This document shows, in pieces, positions 6,895-13,003 of a stretch of 17,254 nucleotides of DNA; position 1 is the first letter of the stretch, and every line of letters begins with the position of its first letter. The notes beneath the pieces were generated by a model. That model saw only the letters and a program-made list of their open reading frames with translations, did not search any database and was not told the DNA's origin. The stretch is from Nocardioidaceae bacterium (lineage in GTDB: Bacteria > Actinomycetota > Actinomycetes > Propionibacteriales > Nocardioidaceae), in NCBI GenBank assembly GCA_013693815.1, contig CP059259.1:3222634-3239887 (forward strand), in the 5' to 3' direction. Made by a program: the position numbers and the translations under genes.

Positions 6895-7032
6895 TCATGG
6901 CGTCCCGGTTATGATGTAGCCGCCGCCGTCCCACTGCTGGTACGCCTGGCCAACTTCGGTAAACCACATCTTGCAGTTCGACGACTCGTACTTTCCGACG
7001 TACTGATCGTCACCACCGCCAGCTCTTCCCTG
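6895..7032 (-). pseudogene. orphan C-terminal coding fragment
   Basis: In reverse, GGGDDQYVGKYESSNCKMW then FTEVGQAYQQWDGGGYIITGTP ends at a TGA (6895). Its residue mix (Tyr, Asn, Gln, Asp, Trp) is protein-like and unlike GC-biased shadow frames. Upstream the frame runs into sequence antisense to the signal peptide of the gene at 7049, and no plausible start with a ribosome site is seen. Best read as the tail of a gene cut off by rearrangement in the island. The sequence from 6834 to 7048 otherwise shows nothing recognisable. Confidence 0.3.
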
Positions 7033-7048
7033 ATGCGATACTGCAGCA

Positions 7049-7420
7049 ATGCGAGGCACGCGGCACCTTCCCGTAGTAGTGGCCACCGCGGCAGCAGTTG
7101 TCTGCGCGGCCGGCTGGTACCTGAGCACACGCGCAGGTACCGAGCAGGATTTCGATTCATGTCAGCGATCCGGTGACCAAATGACGTTGACCTACAGCCA
7201 CCTCCCAGGCCAGGAAATCTCAGTCTCGCGGGTATCGCACGGCAATGGAGACGCGACTGTGTCGTACCGCGTCAAAACTCCACGCGGCAACACGGTGATG
7301 ATGTCTGTCACCAGCACTACACATCTCGACGCACCGGGTGGCAAGGTCCTTTACCCAGATGGTCGCGAAGTCAAGTGCACGGAAGTCGATCCCGACAAAG
7401 CAGAAACCGGCCGCTCCTGA
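7049..7420 (+). CDS. secreted or membrane-anchored small protein, unknown
   Basis: 123 residues. N-terminus MRGTRHLPVVVATAAAVVCA then AGWYLSTRAG has a basic start and one hydrophobic segment: an uncleaved anchor or signal peptide. The remainder is a small beta-rich domain with two Cys (residues about 38 and 110: FDSCQRSGDQ, REVKCTEVDP) that may pair outside the cell. No family recognised and no clear ribosome site before ATG 7049. Lies inside the tRNA-Glu island between an orphan fragment and another small unknown gene. Confidence 0.5.
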   Translation: MRGTRHLPVVVATAAAVVCAAGWYLSTRAGTEQDFDSCQRSGDQMTLTYSHLPGQEISVSRVSHGNGDATVSYRVKTPRGNTVMMSVTSTTHLDAPGGKVLYPDGREVKCTEVDPDKAETGRS

Positions 7421-7489
7421 ACCTGCGACGGTCGGTCGACAATGAGGACCGTGGACAGGTCACATCTGAGGAGCTGCGGCTAGCTGCCG

Positions 7490-7699
7490 GTGATCCAGAA
7501 CGCGATCGACGAGAACGACTGGCCTGTCGTTGGGCGGGCGAAAGTCCAGCGCGCTGCGAACATCGAGATCCTTCTCTCCCACCACTCAAAGGAGTGGATC
7601 GCTGAGAACGTCGCCGCGGACCCGAACGTGAAGGAAGTGAAGATCCTCCGCGTGCCGGGCCAGGAGGTGGACCTTGCCGAGGCGATCCGGCATGGGTGA
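7490..7699 (+). CDS. small hypothetical protein, possibly a C-terminal fragment
   Basis: GTG 7490 to TGA 7699, 69 residues: begins MIQNAIDENDWPVVGRAKVQ and ends RVPGQEVDLAEAIRHG. Composition and the amphipathic pattern AANIEILLSHHSKEWIAENV look like a real folded protein, but the start has no convincing ribosome site, so it may be the end of a longer gene. It stops 27 bases before the partial tRNA-Glu copy at 7726, where cargo ends often abut att sites. Function unknown. Confidence 0.45.
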   Translation: MIQNAIDENDWPVVGRAKVQRAANIEILLSHHSKEWIAENVAADPNVKEVKILRVPGQEVDLAEAIRHG

Positions 7700-7725
7700 G
7701 CTTCCAGCAGCTACGCGCCCGACAA

Positions 7726-7801
7726 GGCGGTAGCGCCGGTTCGAATCCGGCTGGGGTACCAGCTTCAAGAACCGCTTCAGATCTGCAAACGTGCAGGTCA
7801 G
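7726..7801 (+). repeat. second copy of tRNA-Glu 3' end plus terminator (internal att-like site)
   Basis: GGCGGTAGCGCCGGTTCGAA onward repeats the anticodon-stem-to-acceptor part of tRNA-Glu, followed by the AGCTTC-AGAACCGCTTCAG-TCTGCAAACGTGCAGGTCAG terminator arm of the intact locus. The match stops at GTCAG and resumes after the IS110 element at 9352 (AGGCGGTTTTTTACTTTTCT) to about 9395. The 5' half of the tRNA is missing, as at the distal att site of an element integrated in a tRNA gene. Confidence 0.8.
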
Positions 7802-7804
7802 CAG

Positions 7805-8060
7805 CGCACCTGCGGGCGCCGTGGGACGCGAAGATTCGCGGTCGGGTGGCGTGTTGCGGGTGGCCGGGGACCGGGTTGAGACTTGTGAGGGTCCGTCACG
7901 GTCGACCCCGATGGCCTCTGTGGTGCCTGTGAGCCTGAAGGTCAGCATGGTGGTGGAGGGCTTCCACGGGAACCGTGGATTGGTGCTTTGAGCCCGTGCG
8001 TCAGACTTTCGTTTCATCCCTGCCCTCCCCGTGTCGGTCGCCAGCCGTGGAACGAAGGGA
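7805..8060 (+). ncRNA. candidate bridge RNA region of the IS110 element
   Basis: IS110-subgroup elements encode in this end a structured RNA whose loops pair with target and donor DNA. The region has no ORF of its own, contains a perfect hairpin CCACGG-GAA-CCGTGG (7964-7978), and holds AGGTCAGCA (7939-7947), resembling the left target flank CAGGTCAG, and GCGTCAGA (7998-8005), resembling the right IS end CGCGTCAG. AACCG (7971-7975) is complementary to CGGTT of the right target flank. No match was found for the remaining donor guide. Boundaries and fold are not determined. Confidence 0.4.
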
Positions 8061-8067
8061 GTGGCTG

Positions 8068-9305
8068 ATGGAGATACTGCATTCGCGGTGTGCCGGGATA
8101 GACATCTCGAAGAAGGATGCCAAGGTGTGCGTCCGGGTCGCTGGTGCGGGACGTCGTAAGACGGTCGAAACGGTGACGACGTGGGGATCGATGACCAACC
8201 AGATCCTCGCGCTGCGCGACCACTTGGTCGCCGAGAACGTCTCCTGTGTGGTGCTGGAGGCAACCAGCGACTACTGGAAACCGTTCTACTACCTGCTCGA
8301 TGACCTGCCGGGCGTGGAGGTGATGTTGGTCAACGCCCGACACGTGAAGAATCTGCCCGGCCGCAAAACAGACGTCTCGGATGCGACCTGGCTGGCACAG
8401 CTCGGTGCCCACGGACTGGTCCGTGGATCGTTTGTCCCCCGGAGCCGATCCGACAGTTGCGCGACCTGACCCGGACCAGGTCCTCAATCACCAGGGAACG
8501 CGCTCGGGAGATCCAGCGGCTGGAGAAACTGCTCGAGGACTCCGGGATCAAGTTGTCGGCGGTCGCTAGCGACATCATGGGTGTCTCCGGCCGGGCGATG
8601 CTGGAAGCATTGATCGCCGGTGACCGCGACCCCGTCGCGCTGGCGAACCTGGCGAAACGGCGCTTGAGGTCCAAGATCCCCGAACTCACCCAAGCCTTGG
8701 TGGGACGGTTCACCGAGCACCACGCATTCCTGGCCCGAGTGCACCTAGACCTGATCGACCGGCACACCACCGCGATCGAGGCGTTGACCCAGCGGATCGA
8801 GGTGGTGATCGAACCGTTTCAGGGCTTCCGGGACCTGATCTGCACCATCCCCGGCATCGGCACCCTGATCGCCGACGTCATCGTCGCTGAGACCGGTGCG
8901 AACATGTCGGTGTTCCCCACAGCTAAACACCTCGCCTCTTGGGCAGGCACCACTCCTGGGAACAACGAGTCCGCCGGCAAGGTGAAGTCGTCCAAGACCC
9001 GACCCGGCAACCCCTACCTGCAAGGCGCTTTGGGCACCGCAGCAATGTGGGCGGCTCAGAACCCGCACACGTTCCTGGGAGCCCGATACCGGCGGATCGC
9101 GACCCGCCGAGGACCCCAACGGGCCAACGTCGCGATCCAGCACACACTCTTGACCGTGATCTGGAACATGGGCACCACCGGCACCCTCTACGAAGACCTC
9201 GGCGGCGACTACTACAGCCGCCTCCACCCCGAACGCACACGAACCCGAGCGATCAGACAACTCGAAGCCATGGGCTACCGCGTCACCCTCGACACAGCCT
9301 CATGA
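8068..9305 (+). CDS. IS110-family transposase (one-base break near 8440)
   Basis: DEDD recombinase, RNA-guided in the IS110 family. ATG 8068 follows AAGGGAG. RuvC-like N-terminal domain: GIDISKKD (Asp12), VVLEATSDYW (Glu64), GRKTDVSDATWLAQL (Asp102, Asp105). A coiled-coil/linker region (ITRERAREIQRLEKLLED) follows, then the Tnp_20 domain with TIPGIGTLIADVIVAETG and AGTTPGNNESAGKVKSSK, where Ser302 is the expected catalytic serine. The first frame stops at 8469, but homology moves one frame (PRSRSD versus PEPIRQLRDL) at the CCCCC run 8437-8441. One more C gives a continuous 412-residue protein, a normal length, so the element may be active. Confidence 0.9.
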
Positions 9306-9314
9306 AACAGGCCC

Positions 9315-9351
9315 CTGACGCGAGACCCACTCAAATGAATCTTCGCGTCAG
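9315..9351 (+). repeat. 9-bp inverted repeat at the right end of the IS110 element
   Basis: CTGACGCGA (9315-9323) and TCGCGTCAG (9343-9351) are perfect inverted copies 19 bases apart, right after the transposase stop. The second arm includes the crossover core. Could fold in RNA or single-stranded DNA, or bind the transposase. Confidence 0.6.
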
Positions 9352-9400
9352 AGGCGGTTTTTTACTTTTCTTGCCTCCTCGGCGGACAGGTGAGCGTCCC

Positions 9401-9406
9401 TATAAT
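9401..9406 (+). promoter_or_regulatory. candidate -10 box before the lipoprotein gene
   Basis: Perfect TATAAT, 129 bases upstream of the start codon, without a good -35 at normal spacing. The 9352-9534 stretch has no gene; its first 44 bases are the displaced right half of the tRNA-type terminator. Confidence 0.3.
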
Positions 9407-9534
9407 GAAGGCTGGGCGGCAGTGCGAAGTCGAAAGCAAAGCGGTGAGGTTTGGAGCAACCGCGGAATAAAGTCCCCGAGAGATGTTGGCGTGCCGATTG
9501 GCCATTCAGAGACGATTGCGCGGGGTCAGGTTAA

Positions 9535-10593
9535 ATGAAGAGTAAATGGACTCTGCCGGGTCTGCTGATGCTGACGACCCTCATGGCGTGTGGCTCACAG
9601 ACGAACGTGGGTAACGAAACGCCGGCCGCCGCGTCAGCCCCGCAACGTGAGCTTGTGGTGCCGGTGAGCGCTACGACAGCCGGGCTGATTGAGGATATCC
9701 AACATGACTTCGACCGGTGGGCAGGAAGTGTGTATGACCATCAGGCAGCCGCGGTAATACGGGCTCACTGGCTCAACGGCCCACAACATGCCTGCATACG
9801 TGAAGCTGGAGTGCCCTTCGAGGGATGGCGGGGTTGGGAAGGAGCGATCCCACCAACCATGTTCCCGGTCTGGTACCCGACCATCGACTCCCTGCCGCCA
9901 GTTCGGCTCTACTCCTTCGAGCACCAGATGAATGCGTCAGCGAATCGGTTGGAGCCAGGAGGTCATACCCCTCCGCCTGTGCAGTATCGAGATGCCCTCG
10001 ACCAATGCTCTACAGAAGGTGATGTAGGGCCAGAAGACGAGATGCTGACCTACACCAATCCCGAGGTAGTCAATGAACTCGCCACCGCATGGCACGACGC
10101 TGCCCGCGAGGCGCTGGGCATCACCCCAGGGTCACCAGACATGGATCCGGACTCTCCGGTGGTAGCTTGCCTGGCTGAGTCATCGCTGCCCGCTCCTTTC
10201 GACCATGTTGACGATGTTGAAGTCGAGCCTGCTGGAGTGGACGGCGAGGCTTGGGAGAAGTTAGTCGCAGTACTGGATGAAATGGTTCCGGACCCGACGA
10301 AGATCCCAGTCCCGGGCGAAGAGCCCAGCCCCGAGTGGACGGCCTACCTTGCAGCTGAAGAAACCCTGGTGTCTGCGGTCTGGGAGTGTCAGGACGAGAG
10401 CTATATCGACTCTGCGATGGAGCAGGTGGCCATTGCTTCCGATGAGTTCGCTGAAGACTACAGCGAGCAGATCGCTGAGGCAGTAGCGGCTTGGGAGCGG
10501 ACTAGGGACAAGGCAACCGAGTTGGGGTGGGCGCCCGATCGTCCACTGGCTGGTTACCCACTCGGCGAGCTACCTACTGCCCCCGCGCAGTAG
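9535..10593 (+). CDS. putative lipoprotein of the island
   Basis: 352 residues from ATG 9535. The N-terminus MKSKWTLPGLLMLTTLMACG has a lipobox LMAC with the modified Cys at residue 19, so the mature protein should be anchored to the outer face of the membrane. The rest is acidic, rich in Glu, Pro and Ala, with further Cys at CIREAG, DQCSTEG, VACLAES and WECQDE, which may form two disulfides. The alpha-helical C-terminus (EQVASDEFAEDY-like, then EQIAEAVAAWERTRDKATEL) resembles other actinobacterial lipoproteins of unknown role. No enzyme motif recognised. It is island cargo between the IS110 element and the AbiE pair and has its own terminator hairpin. Confidence 0.75.
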   Translation: MKSKWTLPGLLMLTTLMACGSQTNVGNETPAAASAPQRELVVPVSATTAGLIEDIQHDFDRWAGSVYDHQAAAVIRAHWLNGPQHACIREAGVPFEGWRGWEGAIPPTMFPVWYPTIDSLPPVRLYSFEHQMNASANRLEPGGHTPPPVQYRDALDQCSTEGDVGPEDEMLTYTNPEVVNELATAWHDAAREALGITPGSPDMDPDSPVVACLAESSLPAPFDHVDDVEVEPAGVDGEAWEKLVAVLDEMVPDPTKIPVPGEEPSPEWTAYLAAEETLVSAVWECQDESYIDSAMEQVAIASDEFAEDYSEQIAEAVAAWERTRDKATELGWAPDRPLAGYPLGELPTAPAQ

Positions 10594-10600
10594 GTAGCTC
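10567..10600 (+). terminator. 14-bp perfect hairpin at the lipoprotein stop
   Basis: GAGCTACCTACTGC and GCAGTAGGTAGCTC pair perfectly around CCCCGC; the stem includes the TAG stop of the lipoprotein gene. The downstream tract is weak (TTCCGTT). It separates the lipoprotein gene from the AbiE operon. Confidence 0.75.
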
Positions 10601-10712
10601 TTCCGTTCAACGCTCGTTCAACAGTCATGCGGTTCAGGCATCGGACGGCGATCACGCCTCCGACCTTCCCCATCTGTGACGAGACCGCTGGAAGCAGCCC
10701 ACCTGCATGCTC

Positions 10713-10746
10713 GCCAAAAACGGCTCAAAATTGATACTGTTTTGGC
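10713..10746 (+). promoter_or_regulatory. inverted-repeat operator ahead of the abiE pair
   Basis: Half-sites GCCAAAAACGGCTCAA (10713-10728) and TTGATACTGTTTTGGC (10731-10746) are inverted copies matching at 12 of 16 positions, centred 2 bases apart. The second half ends a few bases before the AGGAGG of abiEi. AbiEi antitoxins of studied systems repress their own operon by binding inverted repeats in the promoter, so this is the expected site. Confidence 0.6.
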
Positions 10747-10761
10747 AGGAGGTGAAGTCTC

Positions 10762-11325
10762 ATGGCAACCGCACAACAGCGACTGTGGGAGATCGCACTG
10801 GATCAGCACGGGTTCGTCACCACCGACGACGCCCGCGCGCTCGACGTAGCACCCCATGCACTGAAACTGCTGGCCCAGCGCGGCACACTGCGTCGCGAGG
10901 CCCACGGCGTCTACCGATTCGAGCGCTTCCCGTCCAGCCCTGCCGACGACTACCGCCAGGCCGTGCTGTGGACCGGCCGGCCCGAGGCCGCGCTTTCTCA
11001 TGAGACCGCGCTGGACCTGCTCGAGCTGGCCGAGGTGAACCCCGACAGGATTCACCTCACCGTCCCCGTCGGCTCGCGCGTGCGGCGCCAGGGCGGCGAG
11101 CACATCGTCGTCCACGCCGAAACCCTGACCCCGGACCAGATCAGCTGGTGGCAGGGCATCCGCTGCGTCACCGCCGCCACCGCGATCCGTCAGGTCATCG
11201 CAGCCGGTGCGACCCAGGTCCACCTGATCAGGCAGGCGATCGACACCGCCCGCGACAACGGCGCGATCACCGCCGCCGAACAGGACGAACTCATGAACCA
11301 GCTGGAGGCACGTCTTGCCCGGTGA
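10762..11325 (+). CDS. abiEi: AbiEi-family antitoxin / transcriptional repressor
   Basis: Antitoxin of a type IV toxin-antitoxin and abortive-infection system. It both counters the toxin's effect and represses the operon. 187 residues; ATG 10762 follows AGGAGGTGA. The N-terminal winged-helix domain spans about residues 1-55: LWEIALDQHGFVTTDDARAL, then HALKLLAQRGTLRREAHGVY with the wing at GVYRFERFP. It is followed by the AbiEi C-terminal region (ALSHETALDLLELAEVNPDR, HLTVPVGSRVRRQGGEHIVV, ITAAEQDELMNQLEARLA). Overlaps the toxin start by 11 bases, typical of coupled toxin-antitoxin genes. Confidence 0.88.
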   Translation: MATAQQRLWEIALDQHGFVTTDDARALDVAPHALKLLAQRGTLRREAHGVYRFERFPSSPADDYRQAVLWTGRPEAALSHETALDLLELAEVNPDRIHLTVPVGSRVRRQGGEHIVVHAETLTPDQISWWQGIRCVTAATAIRQVIAAGATQVHLIRQAIDTARDNGAITAAEQDELMNQLEARLAR

Positions 11326-12227
11326 CCCGTTCGCTGACCTTCCGGAGAAGGACCGGACTCCCAGGAGCGCCCGCGTCCTGGACGGATGGGTGCGCGACGC
11401 CCAGAAACTCGTAGGATCACGCGGCGAGAGAGTCGGCTGGATCCTCGCCTCGACCATCGTGGCGGCAGCACTGCAACGCGAGCTCCGGGACGGCTCACCG
11501 CTCTTCGTACTTAAGGGCGGGCTCTTCATCGAGCGTGTTCTCGACCTCAATTCCCGCGCAACCAAAGACATCGACACCCTCTACCGCGGCGCCGAGACCG
11601 ACCTCGTCGACCACATCGACCGTGCACTCGCCGAACCGTGGGGACAGATCACGTTCTCGCGCGCACCCGTGGAAATCATCGACAAGGCCCGCAGAGTCCC
11701 CAAACCGCGCCGGCTGAAGGTGCGGCTCGACATCCACGGCGTCCGATGGCGAACCATCCAGGTCGAAGCCTCCTTCGCCGAAGGCGCCTCCGGTGACGAC
11801 CTCGGCATCCTCCCTCGGTCAACACCGCCTTCTTCGGCATCGAGCGGCCCGACGACCTGGTCACCATCTCGCTGGCCTACCAAGTGGCGCAGAAGTTCCA
11901 CGCCTGCACCGACCCCGACGCGCCACCGGAGTTCGTCAACGACCGCGTCCGCGACATCGTCGACCTGCTCCTTATCCGCGAAGCGTTCTTCCCGACGGCA
12001 CCGACCTCTCGCCGATTCGGGCCGCAGCCCACGACGTGTTCGCCGCCCGCGCCGCCGAGGCCGAACAACTCGGCTATACCCCGCGTACCTGGCCCCCGGT
12101 TGTCACAGCCAACAACGTGTGGCAAGCCACCTGGCACATCCCCGCCGGACAAGCCAGCCTCACTATGAGCCTCGACGATGCACTCGCCTCGGTGAACGAC
12201 TGGATCGACCGCATCGACGCTTCCTGA
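11315..12227 (+). CDS. abiEii: AbiEii-family nucleotidyltransferase toxin (two one-base breaks)
   Basis: Toxin of the AbiE pair (PF08843 / DUF1814-type nucleotidyltransferase). Relatives (AbiEii, MenT) stop growth by nucleotide transfer, in MenT onto tRNA 3' ends. TTG 11315 is supported by GGAGG 6 bases upstream and the overlap with abiEi. Nucleotidyltransferase motifs: FVLKGGLFIERVL (KGG, residues 67-69) and ATKDIDTLYRG (Asp85, Asp87 of the catalytic TxDxD-like motif). Homology passes through three frames: to DDLGILP, then SVNTAFFGIERPDDLVTISL to LLLIREAFFP, then DGTDLSPIRAAAHDVFAARA to WIDRIDAS. One added C at 11812-11814 and one at 11992-11994 give 304 residues, the usual size. Assembly error is favoured over decay. 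Confidence 0.85.
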
Positions 12228-12239
12228 GTACACGCGCGC

Positions 12240-12256
12240 CGGCCCAAGACGGGCCG
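12240..12256 (+). terminator. GC-rich hairpin after abiEii
   Basis: CGGCCC-AAGAC-GGGCCG, 12 bases after the abiEii stop; no T-tract. Possible end of the AbiE transcript. Confidence 0.35.
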
Positions 12257-12465
12257 TCCACGACTCCCCAGCATCGTCCGGGCGCCAACACCAAGCCGTT
12301 GGCACTCCCGGCCGGCACCCGCCTGTCGGCACAGAGCGTGTCCGATGAACGGTGTCTCTGGGCCGGCGGTCGCCGCCCTTCTCGACATAGCCCAAGACCA
12401 CGCTCTCCCATCTGCTGCACGAGGCTGGGCTGTTCCGGCAAGGCATGGGCTTCGACTGCTCTGAA

Positions 12466-12486
12466 ATCTGGAGCAGATCTGGAGCA
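12466..12486 (+). repeat. ATCTGGAGCA pair near right island end
   Basis: ATCTGGAGCA-G-ATCTGGAGCA, matching the tandem pair at 6476-6495. It lies about 85-105 bases inside the third tRNA-Glu partial copy, mirroring the left end. Confidence 0.5.
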
Positions 12487-12497
12487 AACTGATCCAA

Positions 12498-12526
12498 TTG
12501 ACAGCTCTGAACCGAACTGAGATAGG
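12498..12526 (+). promoter_or_regulatory. promoter-like sequence upstream of the tRNA-Glu remnant and tRNA-Asp
   Basis: Perfect TTGACA (12498-12503), 17 bases, GATAGG (12521-12526). Could transcribe the tRNA-Glu remnant and tRNA-Asp. A nearer candidate for tRNA-Asp is TTCGGA (12639) with TACAGT (12663). Confidence 0.35.
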
Positions 12527-12570
12527 CTGCCGTTGCGCTGAACGAGCGTCACGTTTGTCCGATCTGGGGT

Positions 12571-12622
12571 ACCCCTCACCCTTTCACGGTGGTAGCGCCG
12601 GTTCGAAATCTGGTTGGGGGTG
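12571..12622 (+). repeat. third partial tRNA-Glu copy (distal att site, degenerate)
   Basis: CCTTTCACGGTGGTAGCGCC, then GGTTCGAAATCTGG and TTGGGGGT, follow tRNA-Glu from the anticodon loop to the acceptor with several changes (one extra A and one C-to-T in the T-arm), and no 5' half. Its place just before tRNA-Asp is what an element integrated at the 3' end of tRNA-Glu would leave behind. A 9-bp inverted repeat, TTTGTCCGA (12554) / TCGGACAAA (12640), flanks it symmetrically. Confidence 0.75.
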
Positions 12623-12703
12623 CAACGTCCGGGCACGATTCGGACAAAGGCGCTGGGACTGTTACAGTTCCTGCGCTCGGCAAGAGCAACACAACTTCAT
12701 CAA

Positions 12704-12780
12704 GGCCCCGTAGCGCAGTTGGTTAGCGCGCCGCCCTGTCACGGCGGAGGCCGCGGGTTCGAGTCCCGTCGGGGTCGCCA
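12704..12780 (+). tRNA. tRNA-Asp (anticodon GTC), CCA encoded
   Basis: Complete cloverleaf: acceptor GGCCCCG / CGGGGTC (one G-U), D-arm GCGC AGTTGGTTA GCGC, anticodon arm CCGCC CTGTCAC GGCGG with anticodon GTC, T-arm GCGGG TTCGAGT CCCGT, discriminator G, encoded CCA at 12778-12780. It was presumably next to tRNA-Glu before the island entered. Confidence 0.97.
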
Positions 12781-12788
12781 TCAGGAAG

Positions 12789-12835
12789 ACCGCTTCAGAT
12801 CTGCAAACGTACAGATCAGAGGCGGTTTTACTTTT
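12789..12835 (+). terminator. intrinsic terminator after tRNA-Asp
   Basis: ACCGCTTC-A-GATCTG pairs with CAGATC-A-GAGGCGGT (one G-U, one A-A mismatch) around CAAACGTA, then TTTTACTTTT. Sequence and shape match the tRNA-Glu terminator at 6380, and the similarity extends about 60 bases further, to GATCTGGAGCAAACG. Confidence 0.9.
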
Positions 12836-13003
12836 CCTACCCCTCAGCTGGCAGGTGAACTTGCCGGGTCCAGGCCCGATCTGGAGCAAACGAGAGGGAC
12901 ATGGGGTTCGGCGGTCTCCGGTAGTGTTCTTGTGGGTCGTTTCGGGCAGATGCTCGACTGAGGTGCCCGGCTGGCGGTGACGCCACTTCACGAGGGGATC
13001 GTT

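Larger units (their letters stand above)
7802..9351 (+). mobile_element. IS110-family insertion sequence
   Basis: About 1.55 kb between two GTCAG copies (7797-7801 and 9347-9351); the exact edges slide within that shared core. Outside it, left and right flanks join to rebuild the tRNA-type terminator (GCAGGTCAG + AGGCGGTT), so the target and insertion point are known from the intact copy at 6380. It has one transposase gene, a long left non-coding end (about 266 bases) and a short right end (about 46 bases), the arrangement of the IS110 subgroup whose bridge RNA is encoded upstream of the transposase. No classical terminal inverted repeats, but a 9-bp inverted pair at the right end. Confidence 0.85.
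12228..12570. other. non-coding right end of the island
   Basis: About 340 bases without a convincing gene on either strand. It holds the GC hairpin after abiEii, the spaced ATCTGGAGCA pair (12466-12486) and a promoter-like TTGACA (12498). No integrase or excisionase gene is visible here or elsewhere in the island. Confidence 0.6.

Noticed and set aside
8437..8470. Programmed frameshift in the transposase
   Set aside because: IS110 transposases are single-frame, and the same one-base loss in C/G runs affects unrelated genes across the window; an assembly error is the simpler reading.
12571..12622. A second functional tRNA-Glu
   Set aside because: There is no 5' acceptor or D-arm, and the T-arm carries an extra A and a mismatch; it is a 3' remnant.
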